Of a stretch of DNA of 64,000 nucleotides, positions 37,093 through 46,248 are shown one piece after another. The translations under genes and the position numbers were made by a program. Position 1 is the stretch's first letter. Every line of letters starts with the position of its first letter. The notes beneath the pieces were generated by a model. That model made no database searches and was not told the origin of the DNA. It was given only the letters and a program-made list of their open reading frames with translations. The stretch comes from CAVPMW01 sp963706515 (GTDB taxonomy: Bacteria; Chloroflexota; Anaerolineae; Anaerolineales; UBA4823): the NCBI GenBank assembly GCA_963706515.1, contig CAVPMW010000030.1:1-64000 (forward strand). Reading direction: 5' to 3'.

Positions 37093-37620
37093 ATGGAACT
37101 AGTCTTCTCTACACAGGCCCTGCTCGGAGCGGGGCTGGTATTCCTCTTGCGCGTCACGGATATGTCCCTCGACACCCTGCGCGTGCTGGTTGTGGTGCGC
37201 GGTCGCAAAGGCATCGCCTGGGTGCTGGGCTTTTTCCAGGCAGCGGTCTTCGTCCTGGCTATCGGATGGGTCTTGAAAGACATCAACAACCCCGTGTATA
37301 TCATCGCTTATGCCGCCGGTTTTGCCACCGGAAACGTGATCGGCATGTGGCTCGAAGAGCGCCTGGCTATCGGTCACACGCATCTGAGCATTATCAGCTC
37401 TAACCGCGGCAGCGCGTTAGCCGAGCGGCTGCGCGCAGACGGGTATGCAGTTACTGAGATTCCCGGTCGCGGCAAGGATGGCATGGTCACCATCTTGAAC
37501 TGCTCGGTACTGCGCAAAAACGCAGATAAAGTCCGCAAGATTATTAAAGAGGTCGACCCCGACGCTTTTATCACTGCCGAAGATGTCCGCCCGGTGCGGC
37601 GCGGTTTCTGGCGGGCCTGA
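37093..37620 (+). CDS. UPF0316 / DUF2179-type membrane protein
   Basis: 175 residues, intact, five bases after glgP. Three N-terminal helices (LLGAGLVFLLRVTDMSLDTL, GIAWVLGFFQAAVFVLAIGW, VYIIAYAAGFATGNVIGMWL), then a soluble DUF2179-like domain: HTHLSIISSNRGSALAERLR, YAVTEIPGRGKDGMVTILNC, DAFITAEDVRPVRRGFWR. These proteins are widespread and uncharacterised; the DUF2179 part may bind a nucleotide or ion. Tight spacing suggests cotranscription with glgP. Confidence 0.88.
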   Translation: MELVFSTQALLGAGLVFLLRVTDMSLDTLRVLVVVRGRKGIAWVLGFFQAAVFVLAIGWVLKDINNPVYIIAYAAGFATGNVIGMWLEERLAIGHTHLSIISSNRGSALAERLRADGYAVTEIPGRGKDGMVTILNCSVLRKNADKVRKIIKEVDPDAFITAEDVRPVRRGFWRA

Positions 37621-37637
37621 CCCTACGAATTCCGCGC

Positions 37638-37643
37638 TATAAT
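37638..37643 (+). promoter_or_regulatory. TATAAT box giving a leaderless start
   Basis: TATAAT eight bases before the ATG at 37652. Confidence 0.5.
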
Positions 37644-37651
37644 CACCTGAA

Positions 37652-39826
37652 ATGAAGCAGCTCTTACAAAATATGCGCAGCGGTGAAACCATCGTCGCTG
37701 AAGTGCCTGTCCCTTCTCCGCAGCCCGGTGAAGCCCTGGTGCGCAGCGCCGCCTCTCTGGTTTCGGCGGGAACCGAGCGCATGCTGGTAAATTTCGCCGG
37801 AAAATCCCTGCTGGGAAAAGCCCGCTCACGCCCCGACCTGGTGCAGCAAACGCTGCAAAAAGCCCGCCGCGAGGGGCTGCTCACCACCTTCGAGGCTGTC
37901 TCTAACCGCCTGGAGCAGCCCATGCCTTTGGGGTACTCGTCCGCTGGGACCATCGTCGCCCTGGGCGAGGACATGGCTGGCTTCCAGGTCGGTCAGCGGG
38001 TGGCTTGCGCCGGAGGCGGCTACGCTGTCCATGCAGAATTCGTGGCTATCCCGCGCAACCTGCTCGCTGTACTCCCTGATTCCGTAGATTTTGAAGCCGC
38101 CGCCTTTACCACCCTGGGAGCGATCGCCCTGCACGGCTTCCGCCTGGCTGAAACCGGGCTGGGGGAACGGGTGGCGGTCATCGGGCTTGGCGTGTTAGGC
38201 ATGCTCAGCCTGGGCATTGCCGCCGCAGGTGGCTGCCAGGTGCTGGGTATCGATCTTGACCCTCGCCGCGTAGACCTGGCAAAAGGGTTGGGCTTCCAGG
38301 CTGTCACGCGCCCGGAGGCGGTCGAAGCTGCCCGCGCTTTCACCCACGGGACCGGTTGTGACGCCGTCTTGATTTGCGCCGATAGCCTGTCCTCCGACCC
38401 GGTGGAGCTGGCTGGTGAGATTGCCCGCGACCGGGCTCACGTGGTCGCCGTTGGAGCAGTCGACCTGGCGCTGCCGCGCAAAACCTATTACGAGAAAGAG
38501 CTTACTTTCCGCGTCTCGCGCTCCTATGGTCCTGGTCGCTACGATCCCGCCTATGAAGAAGCCGGGCACGACTACCCGATTGGCTTTGTACGCTGGACTG
38601 AAGGGCGCAACATGGAAGCCGTCCTGGACCTGCTGGCTTCCCACCGCCTGGACGTCCTCCCGCTGATCACCCATCGTTTTCCACTTGACCAGGCTGCCGC
38701 AGCCTACGAGCTGATCAGCGATAAAGAGGCGCAGCCCTATTTGGGCATCTTGCTTACCTATCCCGAATCTGCTGCCGCAGCGTCCCCTTCAGCCGCTGCC
38801 CCGGCGCTATCCGTGCCCACCCTGCAGCATGCCCGGGCAGATAGCTCCACTCGCCTGGGCGTCCTGGGCGCCGGAAATTTTGCCACAGCGGTGTTATTGC
38901 CTGCGCTGGGTAAGCTGCCGGAAATTACCCTGGTGGGCATCGCCTCAGCTTCAGGCGCCAGCGCCCAGAGCGCAGCCGACCGCTTCGGGTTTCAATACGC
39001 TGCCGGCGACGCGGACCGGGTGATCCACGACCCGCAGGTCAACACGGTCGCAATCCTCACTCGCCACCACCTGCACGCCTGCCAGGCGGCGGCTTGCCTG
39101 GAGGCGGGCAAGCACGTCTTTTGCGAGAAACCCCTCGCCTTAAATGAACCGGAGCTGGATCAAATCGTTCAGGCTCTCGACCGCCAGGAACAGCCCACTC
39201 TGCTCACTGCCGGCTTCAACCGGCGTTTCGCCTCGCTGGCTGTGGAGCTGCAAACCTTTCTTGCGGGGCGCATGGAGCCGCTTTTCGCCTCGTACCGGAT
39301 CAATGCCGGCAGCCTGCCCACCACTCATTGGCTCAACGATCCTCAACAGGGCGGCGGGCGCCTCATCGGAGAAGGCATCCATTTCATCGACTTTCTAGCG
39401 TTCCTGGTCGGCGCTGCTCCACTATCAGTTTCCGCCCAGGCATTGCCCGCTGGCTCTCCCGCCTATGAGGAGGACTTCGTAATCACCCTTTCCTTCCCGG
39501 ATGGCTCCCTGGGGACGGTCAGCTATCTCTCGAACGGCGATCGCACGTTTCCAAAAGAACGCCTCGAGGTATTCTGCGGCGGGCGAATTGCAGTACTCGA
39601 CGATTTCCGCAGTCTGGAAATGGTTTTCCAGGGCAAGCGCGAGATTCATCGCCTGCGCCTGCGCCAGGATAAAGGTCACCAGAACATCTGGCAGGCTTTT
39701 AGCGCCGCGATCCAGGCTGGCGGACCGCCTCCCATCCCTTACGCTCAGCTCTTTGGTGTAGCGCGCGCCGGCTTTGCTGCGCTGCAGTCATTGCGCAGCG
39801 GGCAGCGCCTCATCGTATCCACCTGA
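37652..39826 (+). CDS. Bi-domain dehydrogenase: zinc-type alcohol dehydrogenase-like + Gfo/Idh/MocA
   Basis: 724 residues, intact. Residues 1-370 are an MDR-type alcohol dehydrogenase: VRSAASLVSAGTERMLVNFA, PLGYSSAGTIVALGEDMAGF, GERVAVIGLGVLGMLSLGIA (Rossmann). Residues 395-724 are a Gfo/Idh/MocA oxidoreductase: RLGVLGAGNFATAVLLPALG, ILTRHHLHACQAAACLEAGK, HVFCEKPLALNEPELDQIVQ, GGGRLIGEGIHFIDFLAFLV. This fusion is known next to heparinase-like and glycosyltransferase genes in polysaccharide loci, as here. Probably acts on a sugar nucleotide or glycan sugar; the exact reaction is unknown. Leaderless start is likely. Confidence 0.92.
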   Translation: MKQLLQNMRSGETIVAEVPVPSPQPGEALVRSAASLVSAGTERMLVNFAGKSLLGKARSRPDLVQQTLQKARREGLLTTFEAVSNRLEQPMPLGYSSAGTIVALGEDMAGFQVGQRVACAGGGYAVHAEFVAIPRNLLAVLPDSVDFEAAAFTTLGAIALHGFRLAETGLGERVAVIGLGVLGMLSLGIAAAGGCQVLGIDLDPRRVDLAKGLGFQAVTRPEAVEAARAFTHGTGCDAVLICADSLSSDPVELAGEIARDRAHVVAVGAVDLALPRKTYYEKELTFRVSRSYGPGRYDPAYEEAGHDYPIGFVRWTEGRNMEAVLDLLASHRLDVLPLITHRFPLDQAAAAYELISDKEAQPYLGILLTYPESAAAASPSAAAPALSVPTLQHARADSSTRLGVLGAGNFATAVLLPALGKLPEITLVGIASASGASAQSAADRFGFQYAAGDADRVIHDPQVNTVAILTRHHLHACQAAACLEAGKHVFCEKPLALNEPELDQIVQALDRQEQPTLLTAGFNRRFASLAVELQTFLAGRMEPLFASYRINAGSLPTTHWLNDPQQGGGRLIGEGIHFIDFLAFLVGAAPLSVSAQALPAGSPAYEEDFVITLSFPDGSLGTVSYLSNGDRTFPKERLEVFCGGRIAVLDDFRSLEMVFQGKREIHRLRLRQDKGHQNIWQAFSAAIQAGGPPPIPYAQLFGVARAGFAALQSLRSGQRLIVST

Positions 39827-39830
39827 ACCG

Positions 39831-40517
39831 GTGATTGCCGTGCCCGAGATTGAATTTAGCTCCCTGGAGATTAACGGTTTCGGCGGAGCGCCGCTTCCCA
39901 ACCGCTTTCTGCGCCCGAAAGGCGCAGCGCCGCCAGCCCTGGGCGTTATTTTCCCTGGTTTGCGCTATTCCTGTGACATGCCCTTACTCTACTACTCAAC
40001 CCGGCTCTTGCTCCGGCGCGGCATAGCTGTGCTCCAGGTCCAGCGCGATTATACCCAGCCCGCCTATCAGTCCGCTCACCGCCTGGAACAGCTCCAGATG
40101 CTGGGCCAGGATGCGCAGGCAGCCATCGCGGGTGGGCTGGCTCAGGGGGGATATTCGCGCCTGGTCCTGGTCGGCAAGTCGATCGGCACACTGGTGCTGG
40201 CTTACCTGAGCAGCAGCCTCTCGCAACCGCCCTTTGTGTCGGTCTGGCTTACGCCGCTGCTGAACCAGCCGCTCCTGGTCGAGGCGGCGTGCAGCAGCAC
40301 CTCACCCGGCTTGTTCGTTGCCGGCAGCGGCGATGCCCTGTACGATCCCGCTGCGCTGGAGCGCATCCGCTCCACTGCTCAGGCTGAGGTCCAGGTTTTC
40401 CCTGGCGCAGACCACAGCCTTGAGCTTCCCTCCGACCTGCCGGGCTCGCTGGCTGTCCTGGGTGAATATCTGCAGAGCCTGGGCAGCTTCCTCGACCGTT
40501 ATCTCAATCACTCCTGA
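39831..40517 (+). CDS. Alpha/beta-hydrolase-like protein
   Basis: About 228 residues from GTG 39831 (GTG 39840 also possible). ALGVIFPGLRYSCDMPLLYY, a helix, and the nucleophile elbow LVLVGKSIGTLVLAYL (GKSIG in place of GxSxG), with GLFVAGSGDALYDPAALERI holding the likely acid and FPGADHSLELP the histidine. So Ser-Asp-His are all in place. Sits four bases after the dehydrogenase and three before the heparinase-like gene, in one operon. The substrate could be an ester on the glycan. Confidence 0.75.
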   Translation: MIAVPEIEFSSLEINGFGGAPLPNRFLRPKGAAPPALGVIFPGLRYSCDMPLLYYSTRLLLRRGIAVLQVQRDYTQPAYQSAHRLEQLQMLGQDAQAAIAGGLAQGGYSRLVLVGKSIGTLVLAYLSSSLSQPPFVSVWLTPLLNQPLLVEAACSSTSPGLFVAGSGDALYDPAALERIRSTAQAEVQVFPGADHSLELPSDLPGSLAVLGEYLQSLGSFLDRYLNHS

Positions 40518-40520
40518 CCT

Positions 40521-42618
40521 GTGACTTCTCCTTCTAGCCGCCTTTCCCTGGCATTCAAGGCCTTGCGCCAACTGGGCCTCCGTCCGGTGGGCGCCTACGC
40601 CTGGTACCAGCTCGAGCTGCATTCCGGCTTGCTGCGCTGGCGCACGCCGCTTTCGGCGGCAGACTCAGCGGGTGCCGCTCCGGCAGCAATCCTGCAGCCC
40701 ATCCTTTCCGGCTTACCTGACCGGGATGCCCTTGCCTCCACGCTCACCGAAGCGGGATGCCAGCGCTTACTGCTCGAGGCTGAGGAGATCACAGCCGGCC
40801 AGGTTCGCCTGTTCGGCGGACCTCCTGTCCCGCTCCGCCTCGAGCTGACTGGTCCTCAAAAGCACTGGTCTGCTCGCCAACCGGTCCCGGAGGGATTCCA
40901 GCCGCCCGGTGAGCCGCCGGATATCAAGTGGGTCTGGGAGCCGGCCCGCTTCGCCTGGGCGGTCACCTTGGCGCGCGCCTGGTTGGTCACTGCTGACGAG
41001 CGCTTCCCGGCATCATTCTGGAGCTACACTGAAGCCTTCCTGCAGGCGAATCCGGCAAACCTGGGCGCGAACTGGGCGTCGGCTCAGGAGGTTGCCTTGC
41101 GCCTGATGGCGCTTTGCCTGGTCTGGCAGGTCTTCTCGGCTTCCCCGGAGACTACGCCTGAGCGCACCTCCCGTCTTTCGCAGGCCATCGCCGAGCACGC
41201 CGCCCGGATTCCGCCCACCATGGCTTACGCCCGCGCCCAGAATAACAACCACCTGCTGGCAGAAGCTGCCGGTCTGTACACCGCCGCGGTTTTCTTGCCA
41301 GACCATCCCTCAGCTCCGCGCTGGCGTTCTCTTGGCTGGAAGTGGTTTAACCTTGGGCTGCAATCCCAGGTAGCCACAGACGGCGCTTACACCCAGAACA
41401 GCGCCAGCTACCAGCGCCTGGCTCTCCAGCTCGGCCTGTTTGTCGACCGCCTGTCGCATTCCGCCGGGCACGTCCTGCCGCCCGCCAGCCTGAACGCCCT
41501 CGCCCGCCTCACTCAGTGGTTGCTTTCTTTAGTTGATGGGCTGAGCGGTCAGGTCCCGAACCTGGGTCCTAACGATGGGGCATACTTTCTGCCTCTTACG
41601 GCTCGCCCGTATCAAGATTATCGCCCGGCCCTTCAAGCTGCCAGCCGGGCTTTCTCAGGGGTGCCAGCCTTCGCCCCCGGCGAATGGGACGAGATGGCCC
41701 TCTGGCTGGCGCACTCGCCTGATTCTGCCCCAGCCTCAGCGGGTGATATCTTCCAACCCGGCGAGCCATCCTCGCATTCCCAGGCTTCGCCCGCATTGGA
41801 TGCAAGCCCCCACGTCTTGCGCCCGGGCGGTGGAGATGCCTGGGCTTACCTGCGTGTCGCCCGCTTCACCAGCCGCCCCGGGCATGCCGACCAGCTCCAC
41901 TTCGATCTGTGGTGGCGCGGCCTGAACCTGGCGCGCGATGCCGGCACCTACCTGTATAACGCTCCCACCCCCTGGAATAACAGCCTGGCGCGCACCTCGG
42001 TGCACAATACCGTCACACTCCATGGGCAAGACCAGATGACCTGGGCCGGGCGCTTCCTCTGGCTGGATTGGGCTCAGGGTCAGGTGCTCTCGCGCGAAAG
42101 CGCAGCCGATGGCTCTCTCGAGCAAATGACTGCCTACCACGATGGTTACCGCCGGGCAGGTGTCATCCACCAGCGCAGTGTGGAGGGCGCGCTGTGCGAG
42201 CTGGATCGTTGAAGACCTGCTCCTGCCCGCCCGTTCCGAGCCTTCTCCCGGGCTCCCCGCAGGAGAATCTCTCGAAATTAAAGCTACATTGAATTGGCTC
42301 CTGCCGGACTGGCCCTGCTCCCCCCACCCTGACGAGCCATCCGCCTTACTGCTGGCCTCGCCCTATGGACCTGTCAGCCTGCTGCTCGACGTGCGCTGCC
42401 CGGGAAACGTGAATTCTGCTCCGCTCTTGCAGGTCGTGCGCGCTGCTGAGCTCGTGCTTGGCTCCGGCGAGGTCTCTCCAACCTGGGGCTGGTACTCGCC
42501 CACTTATGGCTATAAAGAGCCGGCGCTGTCAGTCCGCCTCACCGTCGCAGCTGCCCTGCCGCTGACTCTGATCACCACCTTCTTGCTGCCGGAGCCCCTC
42601 GCAGCCAGCCATGCCTGA
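40521..42618 (+). CDS. Heparinase II/III-like polysaccharide lyase family protein, one frameshift
   Basis: GTG at 40521. The helical toroid is recognisable: WYQLELHSGLLRWRTPL, IKWVWEPARFAWAVTLARAW, NWASAQEVALRLMALCLVWQ, MAYARAQNNNHLLAEAAGLY and YTQNSASYQRLALQLGLFVD. The beta-sandwich follows with RFTSRPGHADQLHFDLWWRG, DAGTYLYNAPTPWNNSLART and HNTVTLHGQDQM. A break near 42190 moves the last 140 residues to another frame (WIVEDLLLPARSEPSPGLPA). NNNH and the GHADQLHFDLWW histidine are the usual catalytic-site segments. Part of the 37.6-43.9 kb glycan locus. Confidence 0.9.
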
Positions 42619-43861
42619 TTCCTCTTCCCAGCCTGCTTCGCCTGCCCCCCATCTCCTGCTCATCCACCAGGCGTTCGTTGCCCTGGATGAGCCCGGCGGC
42701 ACCCGCCATTATGAGCTTGCCTGCGCCCTGGCGGAGCGCGGCTACCGCATCACCGTCATCGCCAGCCCGGTCAGCTATCTCACCGGCGCCTCCGCCCCAC
42801 ATGCGCCCTCCCAGGAAGCTGGTGTGGATGGCAACGTACGCATCCTGCGGGCGTACACCTACCGCGCCTTGCACCGCAGCTTCTTCCACCGGGTGCTCAG
42901 CTTCCTGAGTTTTATGCTGTCTTCCTTCTGGGCAGGTCTGCGCCTCCATCAGGTGGACCTGGTATGGGGCACCTCACCACCTATCTTCCAGGCAGCCAGC
43001 GCCTGGCTGCTGGCTCGCCTGAAAGGTGTGCCCTACCTGCTCGAAGTGCGCGATCTGTGGCCCGCCTTCGCCATACAGGTCGGCGTGCTGCGCAACCCGC
43101 TCTTGATCCGCCTCTCGGAATGGCTCGAGTCCTTCTTGTACCGCCATGCCGACTGTGTGCTGGTCAACTCCCCAGGCTTTATCGAGCACGTGCGCCTGCG
43201 CGGCGCTCGCCGGGTGGAGCTGGTGCCGAACGGCGCTGACCCGCGCATGTTCAACCCGCAGGACCGGGGCGACGTCTTCCGCCAGGCGCACAGCCTGGAA
43301 GGAGCGTTTGTCGCCATGTATGCTGGAGCTCACGGCATGTCGAACGATCTGGAGATAGTATTGGAGGCTGCTCGCTTGCTGCACGACCAGCCCGAGATTC
43401 GCCTGGTCCTGCTCGGCGACGGCAAAGAGAAGCCTGCCCTGTTAGCCCGGGCGCGCGAGCTGGGGCTGGATAACCTGCTCTTCCTGGCGCCCATCCCCAA
43501 GGCAGAGATGCCTCAGGCCCTGGCTGCTGCAGACGCCTGCATTGCCATCCTAAAGCCCATCCCCCTGTATGCCACAGTTTATCCCAACAAGGTGTTCGAT
43601 TACATGGCTGCCGGACGCCCGGTCATCCTGGCGATCGACGGGGTCATCCGCCAGGTAATTGAGCAGGCTCAAGCCGGTGTATTCGTCCCCCCAGGCAATG
43701 CCCCTGCCCTTGCCATGGCTATCACGAAAATATATGCCGACCCTCAAGCCCGCCGCCAGATGGGTGAGAACGGTCGCAGCTATGTCGAAGCGCATTTCGA
43801 CCGCGCGATTCTGGCGGATGAGCTGGCGGCAGTGCTGGAAAGTTTACGCCAGCCCGGCTAA
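42611..43861 (+). CDS. GT4-type glycosyltransferase
   Basis: 416 residues, intact; its ATG overlaps the previous stop by eight bases. N-terminal acceptor domain: LLLIHQAFVALDEPGGTRHY, GYRITVIASPVSYLTG, PYLLEVRDLWPAFAIQVGVL, ADCVLVNSPGFIEHVRLRGA. C-terminal donor domain: VELVPNGADPRMFNP, VLLGDGKEKPALLARARELG and PNKVFDYMAAGRPVI, the GT4 E/DxxE-type region being AAGRPV-adjacent. It closely resembles WbuB/colanic-type sugar transferases. Ends tail to tail with tsaD, overlapping by 18 bases. Confidence 0.92.
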   Translation: MPDSSSQPASPAPHLLLIHQAFVALDEPGGTRHYELACALAERGYRITVIASPVSYLTGASAPHAPSQEAGVDGNVRILRAYTYRALHRSFFHRVLSFLSFMLSSFWAGLRLHQVDLVWGTSPPIFQAASAWLLARLKGVPYLLEVRDLWPAFAIQVGVLRNPLLIRLSEWLESFLYRHADCVLVNSPGFIEHVRLRGARRVELVPNGADPRMFNPQDRGDVFRQAHSLEGAFVAMYAGAHGMSNDLEIVLEAARLLHDQPEIRLVLLGDGKEKPALLARARELGLDNLLFLAPIPKAEMPQALAAADACIAILKPIPLYATVYPNKVFDYMAAGRPVILAIDGVIRQVIEQAQAGVFVPPGNAPALAMAITKIYADPQARRQMGENGRSYVEAHFDRAILADELAAVLESLRQPG

Positions 43862-44959
43862 ACCTATTTCTGATATCGGCCAATTGGGCAGCACATCCAT
43901 CTCCAGCCCATCCCGCTGCCCGCTGATGTAGCGGTAGTATCCCGCCCCGGCGATCATTGCCGCGTTGTCAGTGCATAGTGAAAGCGGCGGGATGTGCACC
44001 GGGCACGGCGAGCGCTCCTGGACAGCCTGGCGTAAGGCTTTGTTGGCTGAGACGCCCCCCGCAACCAGGATATTCTTCGCCTGGTAGGTCTCTGCCGCCT
44101 TCAGCGTCTTGCCCACCAGCACGTCGATTACCGCTGCCTGGAAGCTGGCTGCCAGATCCGCTACAGGCAGCTCGGGGCGGACCTTCTCCAGGCGGCGCAC
44201 CTCGCGCATGACCGCCGTCTTCAACCCGCTGAAGGAGAAATTCCAGGAATCGTCCAGCCAGGCGCGCGGGAACGAAAACGCCCGTGGGTTGCCCTTCTCA
44301 GCCGCTGCCTGGATAGCTGGCCCGCCAGGATAGCTCAAGCCGATCAAGCGCGCCACCTTATCGAAAGCTTCGCCCGCCGCGTCATCCAGGGTCGCCCCCA
44401 GGGACTGGTATTGCAGGTGGTCCTGCGCCAAGACCAGCTCGGTGTGCCCGCCAGAGACGATCAGCGCCAGGAGCGGGAACTCCGGCTCGGCGGGAGCTTC
44501 GCTCCCTACTCCGGCTGGACCGCCCCCTGCCGGGTACAGCCAGGCTGAGTAGATGTGCGCCTCCAGGTGGTTCACCCCTATCAGCGGCAAGCCGCTGCCC
44601 AGCGCCAGGCCCTTTGCCACGTTCATACCCACTACCAATGAGCCGGGCAGTCCCGGCCCGCGCGTCACTGCAATAGCATCTACATCGCCCAGGCTCATGT
44701 GCGCCTGAACCAACGCCTGCTCGACGACCGGGTAAATGGTCAAAATGTGTTGGCGGGAGGCCACTTCCGGGAACACGCCCCCAAAGCGAGCATGCAGGTC
44801 CGCCTGCGAGGCTACCAGGCTGGACAGGATAATCCGCCCGCTCTCCACTACTGCCGCGGCGGTTTCGTCGCAGGACGATTCCACCCCCAGGATGCGCACT
44901 TGTGGAAGCGCTGGTGTCTCTTCCGCTTTACTCTCAGCCGTCTGGGCTTTCTCTTTCAC
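43844..44959 (-). CDS. tsaD: tRNA N6-adenosine threonylcarbamoyltransferase
   Basis: 371 residues from GTG (44957-44959), intact. ILGVESSCDETAAAVVESGR, FGGVFPEVASRQHILTIYPV, VTRGPGLPGSLVVGMNVAKG, the metal motif GVNHLEAHIYSAWL, LIVSGGHTELVL, GEAFDKVARLIGLSYPGGPA, FSFSGLKTAV, LVAGGVSANKALRQAV and LCTDNAAMIAGAGYYRY. Makes the t6A modification at tRNA position 37. A short Lys/Glu-rich N-terminal extension precedes the canonical start. Last gene of a minus-strand run with the M24 peptidase and selA. Confidence 0.96.
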   Translation of the reverse strand: MKEKAQTAESKAEETPALPQVRILGVESSCDETAAAVVESGRIILSSLVASQADLHARFGGVFPEVASRQHILTIYPVVEQALVQAHMSLGDVDAIAVTRGPGLPGSLVVGMNVAKGLALGSGLPLIGVNHLEAHIYSAWLYPAGGGPAGVGSEAPAEPEFPLLALIVSGGHTELVLAQDHLQYQSLGATLDDAAGEAFDKVARLIGLSYPGGPAIQAAAEKGNPRAFSFPRAWLDDSWNFSFSGLKTAVMREVRRLEKVRPELPVADLAASFQAAVIDVLVGKTLKAAETYQAKNILVAGGVSANKALRQAVQERSPCPVHIPPLSLCTDNAAMIAGAGYYRYISGQRDGLEMDVLPNWPISEIGLAGLA

Positions 44960-44978
44960 GCTGTTTTTCCCTCATCCT

Positions 44979-46211
44979 TTATTTTATCGGAAGAACCAGG
45001 TCCAGCGGATATTCCGCCAGGGTTTCCATTTCGCCGGATGGCTTAACCCAAAGAGTATCTTCCAGGCGCACGCCCAGACCTTGCTCAGGATAGTACAACC
45101 CCGGCTCGACCGTGAACACGGCGCCTGGTCTCAGCACCTCGTCATCTGTTCCGCTCATCCGGAAGAATGGTCGCTCGTGGATGTGCAGCCCCACCCCGTG
45201 TCCCAGGCTGTGGACGTAGCCATTTTTGGTTAGTGGATCGCTGCGCAGGGTAGCATGACCGCGTTGCTCAAACAGCTCGCACGTCCGCTCTTGATAGGTC
45301 CTGCAGAGCGCACCTTCTTTCAGCTCAGCGTGGATCTGCTCGTACACACTGCGTACGTCCTCATACAGCTTCCAGGCCTCCTCAGTGGCATAGCCCAGGC
45401 ACCAGGTGCGGGTGAGATCGTAAAAGTATCCCCCGCCGCGCTCGCACGGAAATATATCGAAGACGATTGGCTGCCCCAATCGGATGACCGCCTGCGGGTC
45501 TCCTACGCTGTGCGGCACTCCTGCGTCGTAGCCTTGAGCGAAGATCGTCTCTTCCGGGTTTTCAGCCCCGCGCTCCGCCAGCCACAGGTTAATGCGCCCC
45601 TTGACCTCGCCGATGGTCAGCGGCTGGTCATCCGCGGTCACCAGCATTCCATCCTTCGCCCGGTGGGAGGTCAAGAAATCCGCGGCCTCGCTCACGACGC
45701 CTGCCGTAATCTGGCCCATCTTCCGGATGCGCCTCACCTCGCTATCATCTTTAGTCGCCATGGCTTCCAGCAGCACTTTGCCCTGCATATCGCCAGCCAG
45801 TTCCAGCCCGGGCAGCGCTGCCTGCAGCCCGCTGAACAAGGCGAAAGCATCGCCGGCTTCCATCAGTCCGAACACCCCCACTTTGCCTGAAGTGACCCCC
45901 AGGTCGCTGAACATCAGCTGGTAGCGTTCGATGCTCGCCTGCAGCTGGTCGCCCCCCGCCTGCTTGAGCAGCTCGTCTATACGGTAATCGTTCAGATTTT
46001 TTACCTTGAGTCCCGTCTTGGCGGCATTATCCCGCTCCATAGACCAGTGGAACAATGTGGCCTCGCCGCCGCGTGGCTTGATCAGATCAGCCCGGGTCAG
46101 GAACGCGCCTCCTGTCAGGTACACCATCGCCGGGTTGTGCTCCCCGGGTCCCACCACGAGCAGCGCATCCCAGCCTGCCGCTTCCATCAGTGCATCGATT
46201 TCTTGTCTCAT
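44979..46211 (-). CDS. M24-family (Xaa-Pro type) metallopeptidase
   Basis: 410 residues from the ATG at 46209-46211. N-terminal creatinase-like domain (RQEIDALMEAAGWDALLVVG, YLTGGAFLTRADLIKPRGGE), then the pita-bread fold: VVSEAADFLTSHRAKDG, VPHSVGDPQAVIRLGQPIVF, DIFPCERGGGYFYDLTRTWC, HSLGHGVGLHIHERPFF, VFTVEPGLYYPEQGLGVRLE. The metal ligands Asp, Asp, His, Glu, Glu are all there. Cleaves N-terminal residues before proline or acts on small peptides. Between selA and tsaD with gaps of 37 and 19 bp. Confidence 0.9.
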   Translation of the reverse strand: MRQEIDALMEAAGWDALLVVGPGEHNPAMVYLTGGAFLTRADLIKPRGGEATLFHWSMERDNAAKTGLKVKNLNDYRIDELLKQAGGDQLQASIERYQLMFSDLGVTSGKVGVFGLMEAGDAFALFSGLQAALPGLELAGDMQGKVLLEAMATKDDSEVRRIRKMGQITAGVVSEAADFLTSHRAKDGMLVTADDQPLTIGEVKGRINLWLAERGAENPEETIFAQGYDAGVPHSVGDPQAVIRLGQPIVFDIFPCERGGGYFYDLTRTWCLGYATEEAWKLYEDVRSVYEQIHAELKEGALCRTYQERTCELFEQRGHATLRSDPLTKNGYVHSLGHGVGLHIHERPFFRMSGTDDEVLRPGAVFTVEPGLYYPEQGLGVRLEDTLWVKPSGEMETLAEYPLDLVLPIK

Positions 46212-46248
46212 AAGTAGACCGACCTCGTCAAAAGGATTGTCGCGAGGA

